Source: Coriobacteriaceae bacterium
GTDB lineage: Bacteria; Actinomycetota; Coriobacteriia; Coriobacteriales; Coriobacteriaceae
DNA length: 64,000 bases
Direction of reading: 5' to 3'
Assembly: GCA_902362275.1 (NCBI GenBank)
Contig: CABIWB010000004.1
Location: forward strand, 22,017 to 86,016
Positions 34,957 through 43,174 of this stretch are shown piece by piece. The position numbers were made by a program, and so were the translations under genes. Every line of letters begins with the position of its first letter. Within the stretch, counting starts at the first letter, position 1. Below the pieces are notes generated by a model that made no database searches, had not been told where the DNA came from, and saw only the letters and a list, made by a program, of their open reading frames with translations.

Positions 34957-36158
34957 CACGCCTCACCGCCCGACAAAACGGTTTGCATGGTCTGGGCCGC
35001 GCGTTGCTTGCCCTCGGCTGTCGCGTCGGCGTAAATGTTGAGCGTCATGGCGGCGTTCGAGTGCCCCATAGATGCTGAGATGGCCTTAATGTCCACGTGA
35101 GCGGCTACAGCCATGGTCGCGAACGTATGGCGCAGGTCGTGGAACGTCGGGCGGGTTCCCCTCGTCCCTTTCAGCTCCAGCGCCTCGGCAAGGTTGCGCC
35201 ATCTCTGCCAAATCGTGTTTGGGCGCATGAAACCGCCACGAATGTCCCCGAGCACGTAGAGCGCCCCGGTGAACGGCACGCCCGCAGCGAGGCAGGCGGC
35301 CTCCATCTCATCGCGCCGGGCCACGAGGTCGGCGGCAAGCTCTGAGCCGAAATACACCGCGCGGGCGCTGCCGTCGTTCTTGGGGTCTTTGGCGTAGAAC
35401 CTCGTTCCGTCGCGGCCTATGCTGTACTCCACCTTGAGCACGCCGCTATCGGTATCGACGTTCGCCCACCGGAGGCCGCATATCTCGCCCTCCCTCATGC
35501 CCGTGTATAGGGCGATTTTCACCCCGAGCATAGCCGGGGTCATGCCCGCCACCCTGAGCACCTCGCGCACGGTTCGCACGCCCTCGGCGGTAAGCGAGTT
35601 GGGGCGCGGGCGTCCGGCCTTGGGCGGCTTTACGCCTCGGGTCGGGTCTTTGCCCAACAAATCGGTATCGACGGCCTGATTACACGCAGACCGTAGCAGC
35701 GTGAGCGCCTTTTTCATCGTTCCGGGGGCGTATGTCTCGCCCATCTTGGCAACCCACGCCCTCACCATGTCCGGGTTGAGATCGGAAAGCGCCACCTCCC
35801 CGAGCAGCGGGGAAATGATGTTGTCGAGCAGACGCCCGTACTCGTTGAACGTTGACGGGTCGATACTCGGGCGCTTGCCGTCGATATAGCGGCGAACGTA
35901 GGCGGCCACGGTAAGCACCGTCTCCGGGTCGAACCCCAGAACCGCCAACGCCGCGCCCTCGCGCTGCCTCTGGTTCCACTCGGCCTCCATGGCCGCGCGC
36001 CATTCCTCCAGCTCTTTCTGGGCCGCGCGTTTCCCGGTGGCCTTGAGGGCCTTGGTCGTTTTCCTCCTCGCGCCGTCCTCGTCGATGTATTTCAGCGCCG
36101 CGCGGTATTTCCCGCCCCTGCTTTCGAGGTTCGCGGCTATGTAGTGCGTGTACTTCAT
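34956..36158 (-). CDS. int: Tyrosine-type site-specific integrase
   Basis: This 400-residue phage-type integrase has an N-terminal arm-binding domain (about 1-60), a SAM-like core-binding domain (about 75-165) and a catalytic domain. Catalytic residues include the box I Arg (GMREGEICGLRW), HDLRHTFA (His and Arg), GHSNAAMTLNIY with the final His and Tyr nucleophile. The start ATG at 36158 (MKYTHYIAAN) is preferred over an upstream start whose extra codons run through the arm-type sites. It lies 150 bp from attR and should have integrated the element into tRNA-Gly. Confidence 0.93.
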   Translation of the reverse strand: MKYTHYIAANLESRGGKYRAALKYIDEDGARRKTTKALKATGKRAAQKELEEWRAAMEAEWNQRQREGAALAVLGFDPETVLTVAAYVRRYIDGKRPSIDPSTFNEYGRLLDNIISPLLGEVALSDLNPDMVRAWVAKMGETYAPGTMKKALTLLRSACNQAVDTDLLGKDPTRGVKPPKAGRPRPNSLTAEGVRTVREVLRVAGMTPAMLGVKIALYTGMREGEICGLRWANVDTDSGVLKVEYSIGRDGTRFYAKDPKNDGSARAVYFGSELAADLVARRDEMEAACLAAGVPFTGALYVLGDIRGGFMRPNTIWQRWRNLAEALELKGTRGTRPTFHDLRHTFATMAVAAHVDIKAISASMGHSNAAMTLNIYADATAEGKQRAAQTMQTVLSGGEA

Positions 36159-36167
36159 GCGTGCTCC

Positions 36168-36223
36168 GTAGACCAAAACGTAGACCAAATGTAGACCAAA
36201 TAGCGTGTACCTCTTTGGTCTAC
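36168..36223. promoter_or_regulatory. Right arm-type integrase sites
   Basis: GTAGACCAAA occurs at 36168, 36180 and 36191, and inverted as TTTGGTCTAC at 36214-36223, between the integrase start and attR. The mirrored set lies in the left arm. These sites overlap the region where the int promoter must be, so integrase could regulate itself. Confidence 0.7.
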
Positions 36224-36305
36224 GTTGCACATTATGGCACATAACGCGCGTTTTACCTGCAACGTTAGTAACGCTTTTTATCTCTTTGAACACTTGCGTG
36301 TAAGA

Positions 36306-36350
36306 TTCCCAAGCTGACACTCGCGGGTTCGAGTCCCGTTGCCCGCTCCA
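36306..36350 (+). repeat. Attachment site attR (45-bp direct repeat)
   Basis: This is an exact copy of tRNA-Gly positions from anticodon loop to CCA (31110-31154). It is the original 3' end of the host tRNA gene and is still followed by its original terminator. Confidence 0.93.
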
Positions 36351-36363
36351 GTTAAGAGCACAA

Positions 36364-36395
36364 GCATGGCACCATCACGGTGCCGTGCTTTTTTC
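36364..36395 (+). terminator. Original tRNA-Gly terminator (stranded)
   Basis: AGCATGGCACC / GGTGCCGTGCT forms a stem with one G-T pair followed by TTTTTT. It follows attR by 13 bp. Before integration it would have ended the tRNA-Gly transcript. Confidence 0.8.
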
Positions 36396-36401
36396 AATAA
36401 A

Positions 36402-36672
36402 GTGCCGGGACTCGAACCCGACAGGGTGCGAGCGTTAAGCAAACGCGAAGCGTTTGTAGCGAGCAGGCGAAGGCGCCGACAGGCGCCTGAAGCCGGTGCG
36501 GATTTGCGAAGCAAATACGCGGACGTCCCGTTGCCCGCTCCACCGAGCGCGGAAGACCTCGGGACGGCCAATTCAACAAAGTCTCCCCCATCGTCTCCGT
36601 GAATCCGAGGAGATCGCCGCAGCCGGTGCGCGTCCGCGACGCGGGCGCGCGGACGTCCCGTTGCCCGCTCCA
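36402..36672. repeat. tRNA-Gly tail cassettes (structured repeats)
   Basis: A T-arm-like sequence on the minus strand (36402-36420) is followed by hairpins CAAACGC-GAA-GCGTTTG (36440-36456), AGGCGCC-GACA-GGCGCCT (36471-36488) and ATTTGC-GAA-GCAAAT (36502-36516). The 14-base tRNA-Gly 3' end CGTTGCCCGCTCCA follows, inside GGACGTCCCGTTGCCCGC (to 36542). A second cassette ends the same way at 36672. Its last hairpin occupies the same place with a different sequence, CGTCCGC-GAC-GCGGGCG. Both share AGCCGGTGCG before the hairpin. There is no credible protein-coding content in 36351-36774. Confidence 0.7.
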
Positions 36673-36774
36673 ATTCCAAAATGTTAGGTTAATGCCTGCT
36701 GCCCATACTTGCACCTGCGCACGGTACAATGGTTGGGGTACGACCAACGTGCCAATAACCAAAAAGGAGCCGCT

Positions 36775-38121
36775 ATGATCGATCGCTATACCCGCCCGGA
36801 GATGGGACACATCTTCTCCCTCGAGAACAAGTACACCATTTGGCAGGAAATCGAGGTTCTGGCCTGCGAGGCCCAGGCGGAGCTCGGCAAGATCGGTATT
36901 TCCAAAGACGAGGCCCAGTGGATCCGCGACCATGCCAACTTTGAGAAGGCGAAGGTCGATGAGATCGAGGAAGTCACGCGCCACGACGTCATTGCCTTCC
37001 TGACCAACATGAAGGAGTACATCGATGCCGATGTTCCCGAGGGCGACCCCAAGCCCAGCCGCTGGGTTCACTATGGCATGACCAGCTCCGATCTGGGCGA
37101 CACGGCCCTGTGCTACCAGCTCACCCAGGCCTGCGACCTGATCATCGAGGATGTCAAGAAGCTCGGCGAGATTTGCAAGCGTCGCGCCTTTGAGGAGCGC
37201 AACACGCTCTGTGCCGGCCGTACTCATGGCATCCATGCCGAGCCGATGACCTTTGGCATGAAGTTTGGCTCTTGGGCCTGGGAGCTCAAGCGCGATCTGG
37301 ACCGTCTTGAGGATGCCCGCAAGAACGTTGCCTTTGGTGCCATCTCGGGCGCTGTCGGCACGTACAGCTCCATCGAGCCGTTTGTCGAGGAATATGTCTG
37401 CGAGCATCTGGGCCTGGTTCACGACCCGCTGTCCACGCAGGTTATTAGCCGCGATCATCACGCCTACCTCGCCGGCGTTCTTGCCACCACCGCGGCCACC
37501 TGTGAGCGCATCGCTACCGAGGTTCGCAATCTGCAGAAGACCGATACACTCGAGGCCGAGGAGCCGTTCCGTAAGGGTCAAAAGGGCAGCTCCGCCATGC
37601 CGCACAAGCGCAACCCGATCACCATGGAGAAGGTCTGCGGTCTGTCGCGCGTCGTGAAGTCCAACGCCCAGGTTGCCTTCGATAACGTCGCCCTGTGGCA
37701 CGAGCGTGACATTTCGCACTCCTCTGCCGAGCGCGTTGCCCAGGCTGACAGCTTCATCGCCCTCGACCACATGTTCCAGTGCCTCATCCGCGTTATCGAC
37801 GGCCTGCAGCTGTACCCTGCCCGCATGATGGCCAACCTCAATAAGACCCGCGGGCTCATCTTCTCCTCCAAGGTGCTGCTGGCCCTCGTCGACACGGGCA
37901 TCACCCGCGAGGACGCGTACGCCATTGTGCAGGAGAACGCCATGGCAACCTGGCATGAGGTACAGGATTGTGTCTCCGGCCCCACCTTTAAAGAACGTCT
38001 CGAGGCCGACCCGCGCTGCACCGTTAGCCAGGAGAAGCTCGACGAGATTTTTGATCCGTGGGACTTCCTCACCCGTATCGACACGGTCTTTGATCGTCTG
38101 GAGCAGCTGAGCTTCGAGTAG
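36775..38121 (+). CDS. purB: Adenylosuccinate lyase
   Basis: PurB cleaves SAICAR and adenylosuccinate, giving fumarate in purine synthesis. The 448 residues carry the superfamily signature GSSAMPHKRNPI and the active-site stretches HYGMTSSDLGDTAL and GRTHGIHAEPMTFG. The ATG at 36775 has AAGGAG six bases upstream. Extra in-frame upstream codons have no conserved sequence. purC, the preceding pathway step, lies 5.5 kb downstream on the same strand but not in the same operon. Confidence 0.97.
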   Translation: MIDRYTRPEMGHIFSLENKYTIWQEIEVLACEAQAELGKIGISKDEAQWIRDHANFEKAKVDEIEEVTRHDVIAFLTNMKEYIDADVPEGDPKPSRWVHYGMTSSDLGDTALCYQLTQACDLIIEDVKKLGEICKRRAFEERNTLCAGRTHGIHAEPMTFGMKFGSWAWELKRDLDRLEDARKNVAFGAISGAVGTYSSIEPFVEEYVCEHLGLVHDPLSTQVISRDHHAYLAGVLATTAATCERIATEVRNLQKTDTLEAEEPFRKGQKGSSAMPHKRNPITMEKVCGLSRVVKSNAQVAFDNVALWHERDISHSSAERVAQADSFIALDHMFQCLIRVIDGLQLYPARMMANLNKTRGLIFSSKVLLALVDTGITREDAYAIVQENAMATWHEVQDCVSGPTFKERLEADPRCTVSQEKLDEIFDPWDFLTRIDTVFDRLEQLSFE

Positions 38122-38147
38122 GTTCGGGCATAACGTTAGCTTTTTAG

Positions 38148-38185
38148 GGCGCTTTGCTGGTAATGTGTGTTGCCGGCAAAGCGCC
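38148..38185 (+). terminator. Hairpin after purB
   Basis: GGCGCTTTGC / GCAAAGCGCC forms a 10-bp perfect stem with an 18-base loop. There is no T run after it, so termination would be weak or Rho-assisted. Confidence 0.5.
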
Positions 38186-38249
38186 TCGTTGCATTTAGGG
38201 AAAGACGGGGATAATAGTCGTCTCGAATAACATTCTGAGAGGGGATCGC

Positions 38250-38513
38250 ATGATTTCGTTTGATTACAAGCCTCAAGGCGTGTGCGCTCGCAATATTCAC
38301 CTTGACCTTTCCGATGACGGCAACAAGGTGATGGGCGTTGAGTTTACCGGCGGCTGCGACGGCAATCTCAAGGCTATCTCCAAGCTGGTCGAGGGCGCTC
38401 CTGCCGATCGCGTAATCGAGGTTCTCGCCGGTAATACCTGCGGTATGAAAAAGACCTCCTGCGCCGACCAGCTTACACGCGCTATCGAGGCCGCTCGCGC
38501 CGAGATCGCCTAA
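38250..38513 (+). CDS. TSCPD-domain protein
   Basis: This 87-residue stand-alone TSCPD-domain protein has CxGN in GGCDGNLKAISKLVEG, CGMKKTSCADQL (TSCAD in place of TSCPD) and conserved Cys residues. The domain also forms the C-terminus of some ribonucleotide reductases, where it binds zinc. The role of the stand-alone form (TIGR03905-like) is not established. Its stop TAATG overlaps the start of the next gene by one base. Confidence 0.85.
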   Translation: MISFDYKPQGVCARNIHLDLSDDGNKVMGVEFTGGCDGNLKAISKLVEGAPADRVIEVLAGNTCGMKKTSCADQLTRAIEAARAEIA

Positions 38514-39724
38514 TGGGTATCGCCGATCACATCAAGAACGGAATATCGCGTCGCGGCTTTGTGCTCGGTGGGGCTGCCGCGGGCGCTGCCACGTTGCTTG
38601 CCGGATGCTCGAAAAAAACGGGCACCAGCGATGACGCCGCCGGCGAGCCGCAGGTTATCAAGGACGATTCCAAAATCATCTCGATTACGGATGAGTACGA
38701 GGCAGTCGACATCGATCTTGAGCCGGCGGCGTCGTGGACGCTGCCGCTGGGTACGCTGCTGTACTACTGCGACGGCGATTACGCCGCGGCGATGATGGCG
38801 CCCGCATCGGCACTGCACGCCAACACACTCGGTGTGCTTAACCTGGGCGATGGCTCGCTTACCACATTAATCGAGGATCCTATCGAGGGCACGGGATATG
38901 CATTCTACGATGTCCGTGCCGGCGACGGCGTATTCGCGTGGGTTGAGATGAACTTTGCCAATTCATCGTGGAAGCTCTACGCTCAAAATCTGTCGGGCGC
39001 TTCGCTCTCTGGCGACGTGGTTGAGCTCGATCGAGGTGGCAAGGACTATGATCCGCCCCTGTTTACGGCGTTCGGGTCATCGGTTATCTGGTATAAAATG
39101 CCTTCGGCAGGCGGCAATAAAACGAGTAGTGATTCGTTTTGCTATCGTCGCTCGCTTGATGAATCCAAGGCCGAGGCAATTTGGAAATCGACGGGCCGCT
39201 TTGCGTCGGCCCCGCGAGCGAGCGACGGCATTTTGACCATCTCGCCGCGTGTCCGCAACGACGAGGGCGTCTACTACGGCATAACGGCAATCGATCTGAC
39301 CGACGGCAACAACACCAAGCGTGCCCAGCTGGTCCTCCCTTCGTCAGTCTCGCCTTTCGAGGCCGTATATATGGGCGATACCTTCGTGTTTTCTATCGAG
39401 GCGGCCTATAGCGGCGTGGGCAGCCTGGGCAACATGGGCACATATATCGGTAATGAGGGAGGGCCGTACCTTTTCCTGTCACGCGAGCCGCTCGCATGTG
39501 CGGCTGGCAAGAAGAATAAATACCTTGTTAAGGTACAGGCGTCGCATTTTCTGATCGACACCTCTACCAAGACCTATGGCTCGCTACTGTCGCCCGACCG
39601 CGCTTTGGAGTATGGCGATTATCCAGCTACGGCGGGAAAATCGGACTCATTCCTTACGTACGCCACGGTGCGCAACAGCCAGGGTATACCAGAGACGGTC
39701 ACTGCACGCCTGTTCTCTCTTTAA
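38513..39724 (+). CDS. Tat-exported lipoprotein, probable beta-propeller
   Basis: The product is 403 residues. The N-terminus has a Tat motif (SRRGFVLGG) and a lipobox (LLAGC), so it is probably exported folded and lipidated. The rest is beta-rich with repeated Trp/Tyr-x-Gly/Asp patterns (FAWVEMNF, VIWYKMP, GVYYGITAIDL, YGSLLSPDRALEYGDYP) that suggest a propeller-like fold. No catalytic motif is recognised. It is translationally coupled to the TSCPD gene and precedes a two-component system, which may sense something related. Confidence 0.7.
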   Translation: MGIADHIKNGISRRGFVLGGAAAGAATLLAGCSKKTGTSDDAAGEPQVIKDDSKIISITDEYEAVDIDLEPAASWTLPLGTLLYYCDGDYAAAMMAPASALHANTLGVLNLGDGSLTTLIEDPIEGTGYAFYDVRAGDGVFAWVEMNFANSSWKLYAQNLSGASLSGDVVELDRGGKDYDPPLFTAFGSSVIWYKMPSAGGNKTSSDSFCYRRSLDESKAEAIWKSTGRFASAPRASDGILTISPRVRNDEGVYYGITAIDLTDGNNTKRAQLVLPSSVSPFEAVYMGDTFVFSIEAAYSGVGSLGNMGTYIGNEGGPYLFLSREPLACAAGKKNKYLVKVQASHFLIDTSTKTYGSLLSPDRALEYGDYPATAGKSDSFLTYATVRNSQGIPETVTARLFSL

Positions 39725-39783
39725 GCTTAGAGGGGTTAAAAAGGCGCCAACAGGGGAATAAACGCGTTGTAATTGTGAGTACC

Positions 39784-39822
39784 GCCCGCCGAGCTGCCGC
39801 GTCATAGCGGCATCCGGCGGGC
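39784..39822 (+). other. Intergenic stem-loop before the two-component genes
   Basis: GCCCGCCG-AG-CTGCCGC pairs with GCGGCAT-CCGGCGGGC across a 6-base loop, a long GC-rich stem in the 39725-39877 gap. It lacks a T run. It could terminate the lipoprotein transcript or shape the leader of the response regulator. Confidence 0.5.
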
Positions 39823-39877
39823 TCGGGTGCGTTAAAATGGGCTTGTTCTTAGCTAATTGAGACAGGGGGGCCGTGTT

Positions 39878-40600
39878 ATGGCTTCAGATGCAAAAAAGAT
39901 TCTGCTGGTCGAGGATGAGAAGGCAATCCGTGACGCCGTCGCTGCCTATCTCGAGCGCGAAGGCTACTGGGTTGTGGGCGTCGGCGACGGCCAGTCCGCG
40001 ATCGAGGAGTTCGAGAAGCATCAGTTCGACCTGGTCGTGCTCGACCTTATGCTCCCCAAGATCCCCGGCGAGCGCGTTTGCCGCACCATTCGCGATACCT
40101 CGGATGTCCCCATCATCATGCTAACGGCTAAGGGCGAGATCGAGGACCGTATTATCGGTCTTGAGCTCGGCGCCGACGACTATCTGATTAAGCCGTTCTC
40201 GCCGCGCGAGCTCGTCGCCCGCGTTCGCGCTCTGTTCCGCCGTGCCCATCAGGCCGATGAGCCCGCCGTCGAGGTACTCGACTTCGGCGATCTAGTTATC
40301 GATATCTCGGGCCACAAGATCTTGGTCGAGGGCAAGGAAGTCGATCTGACGGCTTCCGAGTTCAAGCTACTCACCACGCTTGCTCGCCATCCCGGCCGTG
40401 TCTACAACCGTATGGAGTTGGTCGAGAAGGTGCTTGGGTACGACTTTGAGGGTTACGAGCGCACCATCGATAGCCACGTGAAGAACCTTCGCGCCAAGCT
40501 GGGCGATGATCCCAAGAAGCCCAAGTGGCTCTACACCGTCCATGGTGTCGGCTATCGTTTCGAGGCTCCGGCCAAGACCGATAAGTCGGGCGAGAAATAG
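39878..40600 (+). CDS. OmpR/PhoB-family response regulator
   Basis: This 240-residue regulator has a receiver domain (acidic pocket E12/D13, phospho-acceptor D56 in VVLDLMLPK, LTAK with the conserved Lys) and a C-terminal winged helix (LTASEFKLLTTLARHPGRVY, then TIDSHVKNLRAKLGDD). The ATG at 39878 follows a G-rich SD; a GTG five bases earlier is out of frame. It is paired with the histidine kinase 12 bp downstream. The signal and target genes are not evident. Confidence 0.93.
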   Translation: MASDAKKILLVEDEKAIRDAVAAYLEREGYWVVGVGDGQSAIEEFEKHQFDLVVLDLMLPKIPGERVCRTIRDTSDVPIIMLTAKGEIEDRIIGLELGADDYLIKPFSPRELVARVRALFRRAHQADEPAVEVLDFGDLVIDISGHKILVEGKEVDLTASEFKLLTTLARHPGRVYNRMELVEKVLGYDFEGYERTIDSHVKNLRAKLGDDPKKPKWLYTVHGVGYRFEAPAKTDKSGEK

Positions 40601-40611
40601 GGAAATCACAT

Positions 40612-42177
40612 ATGACACCTGCGCGCTTTGAAATCGGACAAAAGCACAAGCAGGAGAGCGAGGCGGGTTCCAAGGCTAGTTGGAACACGCCTCGTTCCGA
40701 TTCACGGCCAACGATGAGCTATCCCTCGCGCATGGCACTTGCTTTTGCTCTGACATCGCTCATGACGGTATTGGTGCTGGTGGGCGTTGTCTCTGTTGTG
40801 TGGGGCACGGTCTTTTCGGATTACACGCGCTCCAATATCGTCGAAATCGCAAATTCCGCTGCCGAGAAGTTGGCAACCTCATATGAGGAAAACGGCTCTT
40901 GGACCGCGGGAGAACTGCGCACGGTCGCAACGTCGAGTTTGGTTTCCGACGATCTGAGCATGCAGGTCGTCAACAAAAAGGGCGTTGTCGTCTATGACGA
41001 CTCATGGCCTTCGGCAAGTGCGACCGCCGATGTGCGCGAGAGCGAATCGCCGTCGAGCAGCTCGAGCGGTAAAAAAGCAGCGCATAGCCCGGTCTCGTCA
41101 GCGCCCACCGACTCCGATAGCGTTGCCAACGTCGAAATCGTTACGTCCTCTGGCGAACATGTCGGACAGGTAAAGCTATGGGCCATCGGCTCCGACGCCC
41201 TGCTCACCAAGGCAGATTCTGCGTTTAGGGAGAAGACCTTTAACGCCATGGCCCTTGCCGCGGTTGTTGCGGTCTGCATCTCGGTTGTTATCGGATCGTT
41301 CGTGTCGCGCATGCTCACCAAGCCGATTCATCGTATTACCAGCACCGCCAAGCAGATTCGCGACGGCGATTTGTCCGCTCGTACGGGCTTGCGCGGCGAT
41401 GACGAAATCGATCAGCTGGGAGAGACCTTCGACGAGATGGCCACCTCACTCGAGAAAGATATGAAGCACGAGAAGCGCCTGACCTCTGAAGTTGCCCACG
41501 AGCTGCGCACGCCGCTCATGGCCATGCTTGCAACGGTCGAGGCTATGCAAGACGGTGTGTATCCCACCGACGACGAACACCTGGAGACGGTCGCTTCCGA
41601 GACGCGTCGCCTGGCTCGTCTGGTGCAGCAGATGCTCGACCTATCGCGTATGGAAAACAGCACGGCTCCGCTCAATCTAGAACCGGTGGACATGGTTCCG
41701 TTCGTGCGATCGATTGTGAACGGCCAGGAGCGTCTGTTTGCCGACCGTGACCTTCGTCTTCGCTTTGCAGATGAAACCCAGGGGCACGACGATGTCGTCG
41801 AAGCCGATCCCGACATGATCACGCAATGCGTCATCAACCTCATGAGCAACGCCATGCGCTACACCCCCGAGGGCGGTTGGGTTGTGGTGTCGGTGCTCAG
41901 TGACCGCAGACATGTCAGTATTGCCGTTTCGGATACAGGCATCGGTATTGCCAAGGACGATCTGTCGCGCATCTTCGGGCGGTTTTGGCGCGCCGATGCC
42001 AGCCGCGCCCGCGAAGCTGGCGGCCTGGGCGTTGGCCTCGCCGTGACCAAGCAGATCGTCGAGCGTCACCATGGCTACATATCCGTGGAGTCGGAGCTTG
42101 GAAAGGGTACGACTTTTACAATTCATCTGCCCCGCGAGCACACGGCAGACGCGGCATCTACTACAATGGAGCACTAG
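40612..42177 (+). CDS. Sensor histidine kinase
   Basis: This 521-residue kinase has a 40-residue cytoplasmic start, a first membrane helix (about 42-66), an extracytoplasmic sensor region with a Ser-rich stretch (about 70-205), a second helix (about 210-232), HAMP, HisKA (SEVAHELRTPLMAML with H296), and HATPase_c (N box NLMSNAMRYTPEG, G1 DTGIGIAKD, G2 GLGVGLAV). It probably phosphorylates the adjacent regulator. It is PhoR/ResE-like in architecture; the stimulus cannot be inferred. Confidence 0.92.
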   Translation: MTPARFEIGQKHKQESEAGSKASWNTPRSDSRPTMSYPSRMALAFALTSLMTVLVLVGVVSVVWGTVFSDYTRSNIVEIANSAAEKLATSYEENGSWTAGELRTVATSSLVSDDLSMQVVNKKGVVVYDDSWPSASATADVRESESPSSSSSGKKAAHSPVSSAPTDSDSVANVEIVTSSGEHVGQVKLWAIGSDALLTKADSAFREKTFNAMALAAVVAVCISVVIGSFVSRMLTKPIHRITSTAKQIRDGDLSARTGLRGDDEIDQLGETFDEMATSLEKDMKHEKRLTSEVAHELRTPLMAMLATVEAMQDGVYPTDDEHLETVASETRRLARLVQQMLDLSRMENSTAPLNLEPVDMVPFVRSIVNGQERLFADRDLRLRFADETQGHDDVVEADPDMITQCVINLMSNAMRYTPEGGWVVVSVLSDRRHVSIAVSDTGIGIAKDDLSRIFGRFWRADASRAREAGGLGVGLAVTKQIVERHHGYISVESELGKGTTFTIHLPREHTADAASTTMEH

Positions 42178-42286
42178 CTTTTCGCTATTCGGTGAAGGAG
42201 GGGCCGCGTCCCTGCCGCTCCGAGTTTGCGAAAACATGCGGGAAAGAACCCGCATTTCTGTCGTATTTAGGTAAGGAGTGACTCAC

Positions 42287-43174
42287 GTGACAACGATGGA
42301 GCGTCGTCCGGATTCCCGTGGCAAGGTTCGTGATATTTACGATGCCGGTGAAAACCTGCTGATGGTCGCCACCGACCGCATTTCTGCGTTCGACTTCATT
42401 CTTCCCGACGAGATTCCGTTTAAGGGAGAGGTACTCAATCGCATCTCGGCATTCTGGTTCGATAAGTTTGCCGACATCGTCCCCAACCATCTCGTTTCCA
42501 TCGACCCGGCGGATTTCCCCGAGGAGTTTGCTGAGTATCGTGACTACCTCGCTGGCCGCGCTATGCTGGTTAAGAAGGCCCAGACGATTCCTATCGAGTG
42601 CATCGTCCGCGGCTATCTGACCGGTTCGGGCAAGAAGACCTACGACGAGAACGGCACCGTCTGCGGTATCCAGCTGCCTGAGGGCCTGACCGAGGCCTCC
42701 AAGCTTCCCGAGCCGCTGTTCACGCCGTCCACGAAGGCCGAGATCGGTGACCACGACGAGAACATCTCGTTCGAGCGTTGCTGCGAGATCGTGGGCGAGG
42801 ACATCGCCACGCAGATTCGCGACCTTTCCCTCAAGATCTACAAGGCTGCCGCCGAGTACGCCGCGACCCGTGGCATCATCATCGCCGACACTAAGTTTGA
42901 GTTTGGTGTCATAGATGGCAAGGTCACGCTGATCGACGAGTGCCTCACGCCCGACTCCAGCCGTTTCTGGCCTGCTGCCAGCTACGAGGAGGGCAAGATC
43001 CAGCCTAGCTACGACAAACAATTCGTCCGCAATTGGCTCAAGGCCAACTGGGATATGACGGGGGAGACCCCGCACCTGCCCGCCGAGGTCATCGATGGCA
43101 CGTCCGAGCGCTATCGCGAGGCCTTCCAGATCATCACGGGCTCCCAGTTCACAAGCATGAAGGAGAACGCATAA
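42287..43174 (+). CDS. purC: SAICAR synthetase
   Basis: PurC condenses CAIR with aspartate using ATP in purine synthesis. The 295 residues match the longer class of the family. Hallmarks are RRPDSRGKVRDIY, TDRISAFDFILPDEIPFKG, CIVRGYLTGSGKKTY and ECLTPDSSRFWP. The GTG at 42287 lies eight bases after AAGGAG. The GTG at 42278 overlaps that SD, and an ATG at 42296 is a further option. The next gene starts immediately after the stop. Confidence 0.95.
   Translation: MTTMERRPDSRGKVRDIYDAGENLLMVATDRISAFDFILPDEIPFKGEVLNRISAFWFDKFADIVPNHLVSIDPADFPEEFAEYRDYLAGRAMLVKKAQTIPIECIVRGYLTGSGKKTYDENGTVCGIQLPEGLTEASKLPEPLFTPSTKAEIGDHDENISFERCCEIVGEDIATQIRDLSLKIYKAAAEYAATRGIIIADTKFEFGVIDGKVTLIDECLTPDSSRFWPAASYEEGKIQPSYDKQFVRNWLKANWDMTGETPHLPAEVIDGTSERYREAFQIITGSQFTSMKENA

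Larger units (their letters stand above)
31110..36350. mobile_element. Decayed prophage-like element in tRNA-Gly
   Basis: A 5.2-kb insertion is bounded by 45-bp repeats of the tRNA 3' half. All genes are on the minus strand: tyrosine integrase and an HTH protein beside attR, then excisionase-like genes, small hypothetical genes, a minor-head (MuF) fragment, a zinc-ribbon protein and a frameshifted capsid-decoration-like gene beside attL. No terminase, portal, major capsid, tail or lysis genes are present, so it is a remnant or a satellite. The base composition is very GC-rich with long runs of C and G. Confidence 0.88.

Noticed and set aside
36278..36679. Minus-strand frame through attR and the tail cassettes with GNGTRTRE-type residues
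   Set aside because: This is the well-known spurious translation of tRNA T-arm sequence; it reads through tRNA tails and hairpins.
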